Assembly (NCBI GenBank): GCA_023402075.1
Contig: JAEXCS010000043.1
Coordinates: forward strand, 59,409-123,408
Source: Bacillota bacterium
Lineage (GTDB): Bacteria > Bacillota > Clostridia > Oscillospirales > Oscillospiraceae
DNA: 64,000 bases
Reading direction: 5' to 3'
Part shown: positions 1-6,938 of the stretch, piece by piece
How the letters are laid out: the number at the start of each line of letters is the position of its first letter
How positions within the stretch are numbered: position 1 is the stretch's first letter
Position numbers and translations under genes: made by a program
The notes under the pieces: model-generated
The model's input: only the letters and a program-made list of their open reading frames with translations
Told to the model about the DNA's origin: nothing
The model's database searches: none

Positions 1-5
1 GCTTG

Positions 6-548
6 TCAAAGGTTCAGCAGCAGCTTGGCCTTCAAAACGGCGGCAACGGTTTTCCCATCCTCGATTTCGCCCCGCAAACAGCGGTGCGCCAGCTCCTCCA
101 TGGGAATGCGCTCCAGCCGGAGGAATTCGTCCTCGTCGGGTCGGGCCTCGCCCATCGTCAGGCCCCGGGCCAGAAAGAGATACAGCTCCTCTCCCAGACA
201 ACCCGGAGACGGCAGGATTTTTCCCATAGGCAAAAGCTCGTCCGGAACCGCGCCGGTTTCCTCCAGCAACTCCCGCAAAGCGCCCACAGCCGGTTCCTCG
301 CCCTCCTCCAGCTTTCCTGCCGGAATCTCCAGCAGCGTCCTTCCAAAGGCATAGCGGTACTGTGTCACGGTGAGAACATTGTTTCCCCCGTCCAGCGCCA
401 CCACGGCGACGCACGGGCAATGGTCCGCCACCTCCCGGGACGCGGTTTTTCCGTCGGGCAATCGCACCTGATCCACATGCACCTTCAACAGCTTCCCGGT
501 AAACACATCCTGCCGGGAGAGGAACGCTTCTTCCAGATTTTCAACCAT
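6..548 (-). CDS. Nudix hydrolase, ADP-ribose pyrophosphatase type
   Basis: This 180-residue cytosolic hydrolase probably splits ADP-ribose or a related nucleoside diphosphate-X into two monophosphates. A complete Nudix box (G-x5-E-x7-REL-x-EE-x-G) lies at residues 78-100, and the P-G-C-L-G-E segment about 15 residues further on is typical of the ADP-ribose subfamily. The length is normal and the ATG start at 548 is the first in frame. It is divergent from smpB with about 150 bp between. The substrate is inferred from family resemblance only. Confidence 0.85.
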   Translation of the reverse strand: MVENLEEAFLSRQDVFTGKLLKVHVDQVRLPDGKTASREVADHCPCVAVVALDGGNNVLTVTQYRYAFGRTLLEIPAGKLEEGEEPAVGALRELLEETGAVPDELLPMGKILPSPGCLGEELYLFLARGLTMGEARPDEDEFLRLERIPMEELAHRCLRGEIEDGKTVAAVLKAKLLLNL

Positions 549-628
549 TTTAAAAGCACCTTCGCTTCTTTATTATCATCTTTAGCCATTATAGCAAAGA
601 ACCACAGGGATGACAACGTTTCTTTTAC

Positions 629-657
629 TTGAAGATTGGGCAGAATTATGCTAAACT
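629..657 (+). promoter_or_regulatory. Sigma-A-like promoter of smpB
   Basis: TTGAAG at 629-634, a 17-nt spacer and TAAACT at 652-657 form a reasonable vegetative promoter. Transcription would start near 664, leaving a leader of about 36 nt before the smpB start proposed at 700. Confidence 0.5.
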
Positions 658-699
658 ACCATCATCTTACAGAACGGAACCCGAAGGGAGGCGCTTTCC

Positions 700-1164
700 A
701 CGGAGAAGAAGGGAATCAAAATTGCGGCCCAAAACCGCAAGGCGTACCACGATTACTTCGTGGAGGAGAAATTCGAGGCGGGCATTGAGCTGTTCGGCAC
801 GGAGGTAAAGTCCATCCGGGCCGGAACGCTGAACCTGAAGGACGCGTGGTGCTCCATTCAGGATGGCGAGCTGTTTGTCAACGGCATGCATATCTCTCCC
901 TACGAAAAAGGCAGCATCTTCAACCGCAACCCCGAGCGGGTACGAAAGCTTTTGATGCACAAGTCGGAAATCCGAAAGCTTCAGGCCCTTGTGAAGCAGG
1001 ACGGATACACCCTCGTTCCCCTGTCCGTCTATTTTAAGGACGCACGGGTGAAGCTTGAAATCGGCGCCTGCCGCGGCAAGAAGAATTACGACAAGCGGGA
1101 AACCATTGCCAAGCGGGATGCAGAGCGGGAGATGGACCGCCACATGAAGGAGCGGAACCGCTAA
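700..1164 (+). CDS. smpB: SsrA-binding protein SmpB, apparent ACG start codon
   Basis: SmpB binds tmRNA and brings it to stalled ribosomes. The frame reads EKKGIKIAAQNRKAYHDYF and continues through the family's beta-barrel to a basic C-terminal tail (DKRETIAKRDAEREMDRHM). From 700 the product is 154 residues, the usual SmpB length. No ATG, GTG or TTG lies in frame between the upstream stop at 652 and a GTG at 760. Starting at 760 would remove the conserved first 20 residues. A strong SD (AAGGGAGG, 684-691) sits 8 nt before the ACG at 700, exactly where ATG is expected. Either ACG is used or the base is an error or a weakening mutation. Its partner ssrA lies 1.6 kb downstream. Confidence 0.88.
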   Translation, partial: TEKKGIKIAAQNRKAYHDYFVEEKFEAGIELFGTEVKSIRAGTLNLKDAWCSIQDGELFVNGMHISPYEKGSIFNRNPERVRKLLMHKSEIRKLQALVKQDGYTLVPLSVYFKDARVKLEIGACRGKKNYDKRETIAKRDAEREMDRHMKERNR

Positions 1165-1246
1165 ACCCATCGGCGCAGAGGCACTTGCTCCGCGCCCCAC
1201 GCAATACACAATTAAAAAACCCCAAAGGAAGAAAGGAATCTTTGAT

Positions 1247-1786
1247 ATGTCTGAAATGAAAAATCCCATTGCCACCATTACCATGGAAAACGGCACCGTG
1301 ATGAAGGCGGAGCTGTACCCCGACAAGGCCCCCAACACGGTGAACAACTTCATCGCCCTGGCCAACTCCGGCTATTATGACAAGCTGATTTTCCACCGCT
1401 GCATTCCCGGCTTTATGATTCAGGGCGGCTGCCCCCAGGGCACCGGCACCGGCGGCCCCGGCTATTCCATCGCGGGCGAGTTCTCCGGCAACGGCTTTAC
1501 CCAGAATGATCTTGTCCATACCTTGGGCGTGCTGTCCATGGCCCGGACCGCGGCCCCCAACAGCGCGGGCAGTCAGTTTTTCGTCATGGTGGACGACGCC
1601 CCCCATCTGGACGGGCAATACGCCGCCTTTGGCAAGGTGACCGAGGGTGCGGACGAGGCCGTGCGCATTTCCAAGGTGAAGGTGGATTTCAGTGACAAGC
1701 CCAAAACGCCGGAGGTCATTGCATCCATCCGAGTGGATACGCAGGGTGTGGAGTATCCCGCACCGGAGAAAAAGGCTGATCGGTAA
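1247..1786 (+). CDS. Cyclophilin-type peptidyl-prolyl cis-trans isomerase
   Basis: This 179-residue cytoplasmic cyclophilin catalyses cis-trans isomerisation of proline bonds. The active-site block FHRCIPGFMIQGGCPQGTG and the later block SAGSQFFVMVDDAPHLDGQYAAFG carry the family's Arg, Gln, Phe and His/Tyr positions. There is no signal peptide. The start at 1247 follows an AAGGAAGAAAGG-type SD. It lies between smpB and a short-chain dehydrogenase on the same strand with moderate gaps, so an operon is possible but not shown. Confidence 0.93.
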   Translation: MSEMKNPIATITMENGTVMKAELYPDKAPNTVNNFIALANSGYYDKLIFHRCIPGFMIQGGCPQGTGTGGPGYSIAGEFSGNGFTQNDLVHTLGVLSMARTAAPNSAGSQFFVMVDDAPHLDGQYAAFGKVTEGADEAVRISKVKVDFSDKPKTPEVIASIRVDTQGVEYPAPEKKADR

Positions 1787-1828
1787 GGATGGCAGTTCCC
1801 CGATTTTAATGGAAAGGGAGCGGGTTTT

Positions 1829-2584
1829 ATGAAAATTGCCATTGTCACCGGCGCGTCCTCAGGTCTGGGCCGGGAATTTGCCCGCCAGCTCATTTCCGAA
1901 TATCCGGAGGTGGAGCAGCTCTGGCTCATCGCCCGAAGGCGCGACCGGCTGGAGGAGCTGGCAAAGTCCCTGCCCCGGCCGGCGCTGTGTCTTGCGCTGG
2001 ATTTATGTGACCCCATGAGCTTCACCGTCTTGCAGGAAAAGCTTTTGTCCGAGCAGCCGGAGGTGCTTTTGCTGGTGAACAACGCTGGCGTGGGCTATTG
2101 GGGCAATCTGGGTGAGACGGATACGATGCTTCAAACCCGCATGATTGATCTGAATCTGCGGGCGCTCACCGCCGTCACCAGCTTGACGCTTCCTTATGTC
2201 CCCCGGGGCGGGCGGATTCTGAGCGTGTCTTCCATCGCCGCTTTCTGCCCCAACGCCCGGATGACGGTCTATTCCTCCACCAAGGCGTTTGTCTCCCACT
2301 TCACCGTGGGGCTGGGCGAGGAGCTGCGGGGAAAAGGCATTTCCGTCACCGCCGTTTGTCCCGGCCCCATGGCCACAGAGTTTTGCGACACAGGCGGAAT
2401 CACCGGCAATTCGAAAATGTTTGAGCTGCTCCCCTACTGCGATCAGGTGCGGGTGGCCCACGGTGCGCTGCTGGCGGCAAAACGCCGCAGAAGTATCTAT
2501 ACTCCCACGGCGTTTTATAAGTTTTACCGGCTGGCGGCGAAGCTGACTCCGATGAAACTGATGGCAAAGCTGACAAAAACATAA
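1829..2584 (+). CDS. Short-chain dehydrogenase/reductase (SDR family)
   Basis: This is a 251-residue classical SDR. The dinucleotide-binding TGASSGLG motif is at residues 7-14, the NNAG motif at 84-87, the catalytic Ser near 134 and YxxxK at 148-152. It would reduce or oxidise a carbonyl/alcohol with NAD(P)H, but the substrate cannot be read from the sequence. The start at 1829 follows GGAAAGGGAG. The next feature downstream is the ssrA promoter region. Confidence 0.88.
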   Translation: MKIAIVTGASSGLGREFARQLISEYPEVEQLWLIARRRDRLEELAKSLPRPALCLALDLCDPMSFTVLQEKLLSEQPEVLLLVNNAGVGYWGNLGETDTMLQTRMIDLNLRALTAVTSLTLPYVPRGGRILSVSSIAAFCPNARMTVYSSTKAFVSHFTVGLGEELRGKGISVTAVCPGPMATEFCDTGGITGNSKMFELLPYCDQVRVAHGALLAAKRRRSIYTPTAFYKFYRLAAKLTPMKLMAKLTKT

Positions 2585-2599
2585 ATTTCATGAAATTGT

Positions 2600-2630
2600 A
2601 ACATACTTTCGAGTGGAAGTATGTTATAAT
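2600..2630 (+). promoter_or_regulatory. Dyad overlapping a TATAAT box upstream of ssrA
   Basis: AACATACTT-N8-AAGTATGTT (2600-2625) is a perfect 9-bp inverted repeat abutting TATAAT at 2625-2630, with no good -35 hexamer. It is the best promoter candidate before ssrA. The half-sites CATACTT and AAGTATG are the same as those in the three dyads at 3591-3674, but spaced 8 instead of 4 bp. It could also be the hairpin ending the SDR gene. Confidence 0.4.
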
Positions 2631-2751
2631 TTCAAACAGAAGATTCCGCATTCAGATCCAAGGGTCCCCTCCCACTTGTCCGCGCAGTTCGTTCCTTTGT
2701 TTTTGCCGCCTTGGTGGAGCGGCGGACGGGGTGCGCAGCGCGGCAATATAT

Positions 2752-3114
2752 GGGGGTGTACCGGTTTCGACGGGGATATGGAGGCGGGACCAGCGGGCGG
2801 ATGCGCCTGTCATCCGAAAAACGGGCAAATTATAAATTAAACAACAATAATACTGTTGCTTACGCTGCCTAATTAGGCAGCCGTCCGACCCGGAAGGACC
2901 GCGAGCCGGGAAGGGCGTCGTTTAGCGGTAAATGTGCGTACGCAAAGCTTTGCGCGTGCCATAAATTATGAAGCTCACCTGACCCGCCGGCGTGACGGCT
3001 TGCCGGCGGAGAGGGGAACTGGGAGAGAAAGACTCCCAAAATAACCGTCTGCGCCCGGAGAACGTCTCGTTAAAGTGTTTTCGGACGGGGGTTCAACTCC
3101 CCCCACCTCCACCA
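2752..3114 (+). ncRNA. ssrA: Transfer-messenger RNA (tmRNA)
   Basis: This RNA acts as tRNA-Ala and mRNA to tag proteins from stalled ribosomes. The 5' end GGGGGTG at 2752 pairs over 7 bp with the acceptor strand before the encoded CCA at 3112-3114, and the T-arm GGTTCAACTCC is visible. The tag frame at 2825-2872 reads ANYKLNNNNTVAYAA then TAA, with the resume codon GCA. Length is 363 nt, normal for a one-piece tmRNA. SmpB is encoded in the same neighbourhood. Confidence 0.96.
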
Positions 3115-3125
3115 AAAAAGCAAGG

Positions 3126-3160
3126 CCGCTGAACCGTAATGGTTTGGCGGTTTTTCTTTT
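3126..3160 (+). terminator. Terminator of ssrA
   Basis: A 10-bp stem (CCGCTGAACC / GGTTTGGCGG, two wobble pairs) at 3126-3150 is followed by TTTTTCTTTT, 11 nt after the tmRNA CCA end. Confidence 0.8.
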
Positions 3161-3363
3161 AATTTCAATGGTTTCAAGGCTTTTATGCGCATTCTCATTT
3201 ATAGAACGCCCATTCTATTTTGAATGTCCGTAAGCAAATTTTACACCTCAATTTGCTTACGGAATGCTTACGAGAATCCCCCGCAAGAACCGCCTGGCTC
3301 TTACGGGGGATAGTTGACCTTAAGGCCTATTTGTGCCGTCCGGTTTACATCGCATGCTGACAA
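3161..3363. other. AT-rich non-coding stretch with two inverted repeats
   Basis: No gene is visible. A perfect 13-bp inverted repeat (CCGTAAGCAAATT at 3228-3240 and its complement at 3250-3262, 9-nt loop, no T-run) and an 8-bp pair (ATCCCCCG 3276-3283, CGGGGGAT 3304-3311) lie here. The latter may end the minus-strand gene at 3364. This is where a phage attachment or arm region next to ssrA would be expected, but no duplicated ssrA end was found on the far side. Confidence 0.45.
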
Positions 3364-3552
3364 CTATTTTTGTTCCATCCGCTCCATACGCTCGTCTATG
3401 GCCTTGCAGATGAAATCGTTCAGGCTCTCCCCTGCCGCGTCCGCTGCGGCCTGTATCTCGGCTTTGCGGCCTTTGGGGACAAACGGGTAAAGGCGGTCAT
3501 AGGCTTTGGCGTTATATTTAGCTTTGCTTTCATTCGAGGTCTTCCCACTCAT
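3364..3552 (-). CDS. Ribbon-helix-helix DNA-binding protein (Arc/CopG type)
   Basis: This 62-residue protein has the pattern of an Arc-like ribbon-helix-helix repressor: a basic N-terminus, a strand near YDRLYPFVPKG, then two helices (RKAEIQAAADAAG and SLNDFICKAIDERM). Such dimers bind short dyads cooperatively. Three dyads of matching type lie just upstream at 3591-3674, consistent with autoregulation. It is likely the regulator left from the prophage or a neighbouring element. The target is inferred. Confidence 0.7.
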   Translation of the reverse strand: MSGKTSNESKAKYNAKAYDRLYPFVPKGRKAEIQAAADAAGESLNDFICKAIDERMERMEQK

Positions 3553-3590
3553 ATAGTATCAACTCCCGCCGCTATTATATCATCTCTCGA

Positions 3591-3674
3591 ATACTTACGC
3601 TAGTATGCAATTTGCACAAGCATACTTACGTAAGTTTGTGTATTATCCCGTCTTGCATACTGACGCAAGTATGC
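3591..3674. promoter_or_regulatory. Three operator-like dyads, consensus CATACTT-N4-AAGTATG
   Basis: Sites at 3591-3607, 3621-3638 and 3655-3674 share CATACTT-ACGC-AAGTATG with one or two changes each, and the middle one holds the perfect palindrome ACTTACGTAAGT. Centres are about 31 and 35 bp apart, roughly three helical turns. They occupy the divergent region between the RHH gene and the gene at 3727, so repression of both promoters by the RHH protein is the natural reading. Confidence 0.65.
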
Positions 3675-3680
3675 TATACT
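3653..3680 (+). promoter_or_regulatory. Promoter of the gene at 3727
   Basis: TTGCAT at 3653-3658, a 16-nt spacer and TATACT at 3675-3680. The third dyad fills the spacer, so bound repressor would block polymerase. Confidence 0.55.
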
Positions 3681-3726
3681 AAGACCATAAACCAACAACA
3701 CGACAGCCGAAAGGCAGGGGGAAAAG

Positions 3727-4188
3727 ATGATGAAGGAAAGTCTACTAAGCCGCTATTATGCGCCTCGACGCAACGCCGCAGGCTTTGAGGCAGCCAGAGC
3801 CGCGTACAATATCCACTGCGCCACCCGGCCTGACGACGCATATCTAGATGCCGTCCCCGACGCCGATTATGACGCTTCCGAGGCCGAGTATACCCAGGCG
3901 CTGACTGCGTGGGAGGCGGAACTGGATCGCCTATCGCTGTCCATGCAGGACACCATTACCAAGCGCACCAAGCCCAGCACGTGGGAGTTGGAATTTTTAA
4001 CATCGTTCGAACTCTGCAAATCCCGCCAAATATCCGCCAAGCAGGCGGACATCTTGTGCCGCATGGGCGAGGTTTGGGACACCGGGCGCTATACAAAAGA
4101 GTACCGTTTCCAGTGTGGCAGGCGTGTGTACACCATTATAACCGACGGAGGTCGAGGAAACTATCTATCAGTGCGCGGCGCGATATAG
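3727..4188 (+). CDS. Hypothetical protein, 153 aa
   Basis: The family is not recognised. The start at 3727 follows AGGCAGGGGGAAAAG. The protein is soluble-looking, with no signal or membrane segment, an acidic Asp/Glu-rich middle (about residues 37-65) and a C-terminal segment ending GGRGNYLSVRGAI. It is driven by the promoter under the three dyads, so it is probably an accessory gene of the prophage or island. Confidence 0.55.
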   Translation: MMKESLLSRYYAPRRNAAGFEAARAAYNIHCATRPDDAYLDAVPDADYDASEAEYTQALTAWEAELDRLSLSMQDTITKRTKPSTWELEFLTSFELCKSRQISAKQADILCRMGEVWDTGRYTKEYRFQCGRRVYTIITDGGRGNYLSVRGAI

Positions 4189-4232
4189 CCGCCCCGCCGG
4201 TCGGGCAATAGGCCGGCAGAAAGGAAAGCGTT

Positions 4233-4430
4233 ATGAGTAAATTAGAATTATCCATCGATGACCGTATGACTTTAGTTGACGCTCTTATAAATTCAATAGT
4301 TTGTGAAGAAAAATGCGCTAGCTTCTATGATGAATTATCTTCCCGAAATCCTGATGCGAAGGCAATCGTGGATAGTTGTAGAAAACGGGTTGCCGCTTAC
4401 AGCGAGCTAAAAAGCAGGCTTCAAGCGTAA
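4233..4430 (+). CDS. Small hypothetical protein, 65 aa
   Basis: The family is not recognised. The protein is charged, alpha-helical and ends in a basic helix. The SD AAAGGAAAG precedes the ATG. It lies 44 bp after the 153-residue gene on the same strand, so they probably share a transcript ending at the hairpin at 4441. Confidence 0.5.
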   Translation: MSKLELSIDDRMTLVDALINSIVCEEKCASFYDELSSRNPDAKAIVDSCRKRVAAYSELKSRLQA

Positions 4431-4440
4431 AATAAAAACA

Positions 4441-4473
4441 CCCCCGGAGCCTACCGATTGGTAAGCCCCGGGG
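4441..4473. terminator. Bidirectional hairpin between convergent genes
   Basis: The stem CCCCGGAGC / GCCCCGGGG has one mismatch and an inner TACC/GGTA pairing. It ends the plus-strand pair (3727, 4233) and the minus-strand phage late genes. It closely resembles the hairpin at 17948-17983 with compensated stem changes. Confidence 0.65.
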
Positions 4474-4490
4474 TTTGTCATAGTATGCAG

Positions 4491-5009
4491 TTATCCGTTC
4501 CAGTCGGATTTTACTTCTCGCACGTCTGGCGCAAACGACCAATGATGTCCTCCGGCTGTTTTCGTATTTCTATATCCAGTGCAACATGCGTGAATGCTTC
4601 CACGATGTATTCCAGTTTTTCTTTCTGCTTCTCCACACGAAAAATATCTTTCTCCAGTTTCTATACAGACAACTGGTCGGCCTCTGGAAATCCCAAAATT
4701 TATAGCGCGATGCCCATAATTCTTGTTGTACTTTGAAGTGCACCACTCTAGATTTGATACATCATTATTTGATGGATTCTCATCTTTGTGGTTTACTTCT
4801 GGAAGCCTGTTTGGATTTGGCAAAAACAATTCAGCGACTAACCTGTGAACATAGAAACTTTTCGGCTTCCCGTTTATGCAGATGCAAACGGAACGATACC
4901 CATGTCCGTTATCTCCTTGAACTAAGAAACGGTTTGTTTTGTTGCTTAATACCATTCCATCAGACGTAACAGCGTACTCTCCGCAAAATGCATTTCCTAT
5001 CCGTTCCAA
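4491..5009 (-). CDS. NUMOD4/HNH homing-type endonuclease
   Basis: This 172-residue protein has an N-terminal NUMOD4-like strand region (GEYAVTSDGMVLSNKTNRFL), an HNH core (VHRLVAELFLPNP, then NHKDENPSNNDVSNLEWCT) and a C-terminal NUMOD1-like helix-turn-helix (GEAERKTGIHRGSIHACCTG). These are free-standing homing nucleases common in phages. The start is TTG at 5009, inside the last codons of the endolysin. Its own end repeats the endolysin C-terminus: SDWNG then stop in both genes. That suggests insertion with duplication of the lysin tail. Confidence 0.85.
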   Translation of the reverse strand: MERIGNAFCGEYAVTSDGMVLSNKTNRFLVQGDNGHGYRSVCICINGKPKSFYVHRLVAELFLPNPNRLPEVNHKDENPSNNDVSNLEWCTSKYNKNYGHRAINFGISRGRPVVCIETGERYFSCGEAERKTGIHRGSIHACCTGYRNTKTAGGHHWSFAPDVREVKSDWNG

Positions 5010-6013
5010 TCCGACCGTTCCTCCCTACAATCTATATGCGCGAATCCTTGCGATGTGTAAACGCCAACGCCGCCCCAGTCCGGCATGATTTCACGGGCAA
5101 ACGATGCGATCTGTGCGGGGGTTATGCCCTTGATGGAAATGTCCGCCGCCGTCCCATAGCAATGCTGGCTGTGCGCCGCGCCTCCAACCTTTGCATTGTA
5201 CTGCGGAGTGCGGTAGGCGCTGTTGATGGTTACGGCCTTTCCGAAGTGGCTTCTGATGGTCTGCAATACCATGACGAGGCGCGGAGCAACCATGATAGCG
5301 TCGGAGCCGTCATTGCAAGCAAACTCTTTAACAGCAAAGTTCGTGGACAGCTTTTTCCGGCCGTCATTTGCTTTGCTGTATGCATTGATTTCAACCATGG
5401 GCTTGTCTCCTTTCGGTTCGTTGTCGCTGTGCTTAAAATGCACAACGATAAAGTTTTGAACTACTCTGTTCTTGTCACAGTAAAATCCGCCGTCCTTGTC
5501 GCGGAAGCAAGTAGACCCGCCGCCGTCAAGCATGGTGGCGTGCGACCAGCCGATGGAAAATAGATAGTCCCGAAGTTTCTCCGGCGTATACCCGCTGGAC
5601 GTTGTAAAGTAGGCGAAACGACCCTCTTTCATCCCGATTGCCGTTCTGGGGCGTGACCTGCCCATGTCTTTTTGATAGTTCGGCTTTGGCACCTTTGCTC
5701 CCTTGACAATCAGCGGAACGCAAGCGATATAAGACTGCGCAGAGCACGGCAGAATGGCCTCACAAACGCCGTCACCGTCTCCGAGTGTCATTCCATATAC
5801 AGAGTAGTTCGGATTGCACAGAACGGCTCCTGCGGCCTTACAGTGGCATAGCGGCTTATAGGTTGTCCATGAAAATATTGTGCCGTTGAAAATCAGATCG
5901 CCGCCGGTCTCTTTCAGAATGGTTGCAAGCTGTGATTCTTTGTATTTCTTTTTGTTCTGGTAAATCTCAATCCGCTCAATGCTGGAGAGCGGGATTGTGC
6001 CCGCCCTCGTCAT
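4997..6013 (-). CDS. Phage endolysin: phosphodiester glycosidase-like plus M15 peptidase domains
   Basis: In this 338-residue, two-domain protein, residues about 1-195 resemble the phosphodiester glycosidase (NAGPA/DUF2233) family, with GRSRPRTAIGM and the ATMLDGGGSTCF block. Residues about 215-338 are a zinc D-Ala-D-Ala type peptidase M15 domain with the metal motif SQHCYGTAADI and the downstream FAHIDCR histidine. It would cut host peptidoglycan for lysis. The ATG overlaps the holin stop (ATGA), so the pair is translationally coupled. No signal peptide is seen, which fits holin-dependent release. Confidence 0.85.
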   Translation of the reverse strand: MTRAGTIPLSSIERIEIYQNKKKYKESQLATILKETGGDLIFNGTIFSWTTYKPLCHCKAAGAVLCNPNYSVYGMTLGDGDGVCEAILPCSAQSYIACVPLIVKGAKVPKPNYQKDMGRSRPRTAIGMKEGRFAYFTTSSGYTPEKLRDYLFSIGWSHATMLDGGGSTCFRDKDGGFYCDKNRVVQNFIVVHFKHSDNEPKGDKPMVEINAYSKANDGRKKLSTNFAVKEFACNDGSDAIMVAPRLVMVLQTIRSHFGKAVTINSAYRTPQYNAKVGGAAHSQHCYGTAADISIKGITPAQIASFAREIMPDWGGVGVYTSQGFAHIDCREERSDWNG

Positions 6014-6186
6014 TCCGATGCCTTTTTAACCGCCTGCGTTCCAAAGTAGAAGGAAATCACCACCGTAAAGATGGTCTGGAACTCTTGCGGCACTACTTTC
6101 TCGCAGGCCAGATATACAAAGGCCCCGGTCAGCGCCAATGTGACAATGGATTTAACGTCAATCAGTTTTGCGAATTTATCTTTCAT
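6010..6186 (-). CDS. Putative holin, 58 aa
   Basis: This short gene reads MKDKFAKLIDVKSIVTLALT and continues through one hydrophobic segment (about residues 13-29) and a second, FTVVISFYFG (about 40-49), before a charged tail. It sits directly before the endolysin with a 4-bp ATGA overlap, the classic holin position. I recognise this as a common small gene before lysins in clostridial prophages. The holin function is inferred from size, membrane segments and place. Confidence 0.7.
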   Translation of the reverse strand: MKDKFAKLIDVKSIVTLALTGAFVYLACEKVVPQEFQTIFTVVISFYFGTQAVKKASE

Positions 6187-6212
6187 GTAATCGTTCCTTT
6201 CAAATATGTTTT

Positions 6213-6470
6213 TTACTGCTTGTCCGCTTTTTCCAAATCCTCTACGCGGTGGTTAACTACTTTCATTTGTTCCTCGATAACCGGGATACGCTGTGCGAAA
6301 TTGTTGTGCAGCCGTACTTCGCGGGTCAGTTCTTCCAGCTTGGTGTCGGTGACGGCCTGCGCCGTGCTGATCTGCGCCTGTGTCTTGTTTGCTGTGGAAT
6401 TGTTGGATATGACAACGCCCACAAGCGCAAGCCCGCCAGTAATAGCGGCTACAATAATACTGCTATCCAT
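6213..6470 (-). CDS. Phage membrane-anchored coiled-coil protein, XhlA-like role
   Basis: This 85-residue protein starts at ATG 6470 (MDSSIIVAAITGG). One N-terminal transmembrane helix (about 4-22) is followed by a polar coiled-coil stretch containing EELTREVRLHNNF and IPVIEEQMKVVNHRVEDLEK. Such proteins sit in phage lysis cassettes and may help the holin. The start codon overlaps the stop of the 37-residue gene upstream (TGATG). Confidence 0.6.
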   Translation of the reverse strand: MDSSIIVAAITGGLALVGVVISNNSTANKTQAQISTAQAVTDTKLEELTREVRLHNNFAQRIPVIEEQMKVVNHRVEDLEKADKQ

Positions 6471-6583
6471 CACGCCTCCATATCCGCGTCCAGCAACTCC
6501 TGAACCGCCGCTCTCCATGTCAGCGGCACTTGCTCAATCGTGCGGTATCCTGCTTTGATAAGGTCATAATAGACTTTAGCCAT
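6470..6583 (-). CDS. Small phage protein, CD1375/XkdX-like, 37 aa
   Basis: The gene reads MAKVYYDLIKAGYRTIEQVP and ends in LLDADMEA. This is the short conserved pattern of CD1375-family proteins found between tail-fibre and lysis genes. Its start lies 8 bp inside the end of the preceding gene and its stop overlaps the next ATG, so it is embedded in a tightly coupled operon. Function is unknown. Confidence 0.65.
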   Translation of the reverse strand: MAKVYYDLIKAGYRTIEQVPLTWRAAVQELLDADMEA

Positions 6584-6929
6584 CCAATGTCCCTCCAATC
6601 ATTTCAGCCAGTTCAGTCAAGGCTAGTTTGTTCTCAAGGTCGTGCGTTGCTTCTGTTTCTGCCAATTCAGCAAGGGCGATTTGGGTCTGGGTAATTGTGT
6701 CTGGCCGAACGAGTTGTTTCTGTTGTTCGGCTATTGCCGCATCATAAGCCTCTTGATTTGCGGTCATGGTGGTCACAATGCCGTTATCGGTTGTGATATT
6801 TACAAACGGAAAAGTGCCCGGAATAATCGCAGCGTCTCCAATGACAGCCCACCCAACAGGGCAGGCATTGCATCCGTTTTGGTTTTTATGCGCCCCGTTA
6901 GAAAGGGGTTGAATTTCAATGATGTTCAT
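6576..6929 (-). CDS. Phage tail-associated hypothetical protein, 117 aa
   Basis: The N-terminus (MNIIEIQPLSNGAHKNQNG, then WAVIGD) is of a type commonly seen just after tail-fibre genes in Firmicute phages. The C-terminal half has a helical Ala/Glu-rich segment (ALAELAETEATHDLENKLALTELAEMI). No enzymatic motif is seen. The gene is probably a tail-fibre accessory or assembly protein, by position only. Confidence 0.55.
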   Translation of the reverse strand: MNIIEIQPLSNGAHKNQNGCNACPVGWAVIGDAAIIPGTFPFVNITTDNGIVTTMTANQEAYDAAIAEQQKQLVRPDTITQTQIALAELAETEATHDLENKLALTELAEMIGGTLDG

Positions 6930-6938
6930 GTATCCTCC

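Noticed and set aside
2613..2840. Open frame overlapping the ssrA promoter and 5' end
   Set aside because: No SD, runs into the tmRNA, and has no protein-like pattern.
3090..3114. Prophage attachment site in the 3' end of ssrA
   Set aside because: ssrA ends are common att sites, but I found no second copy of this sequence at the right side of the prophage region and no integrase in the window.
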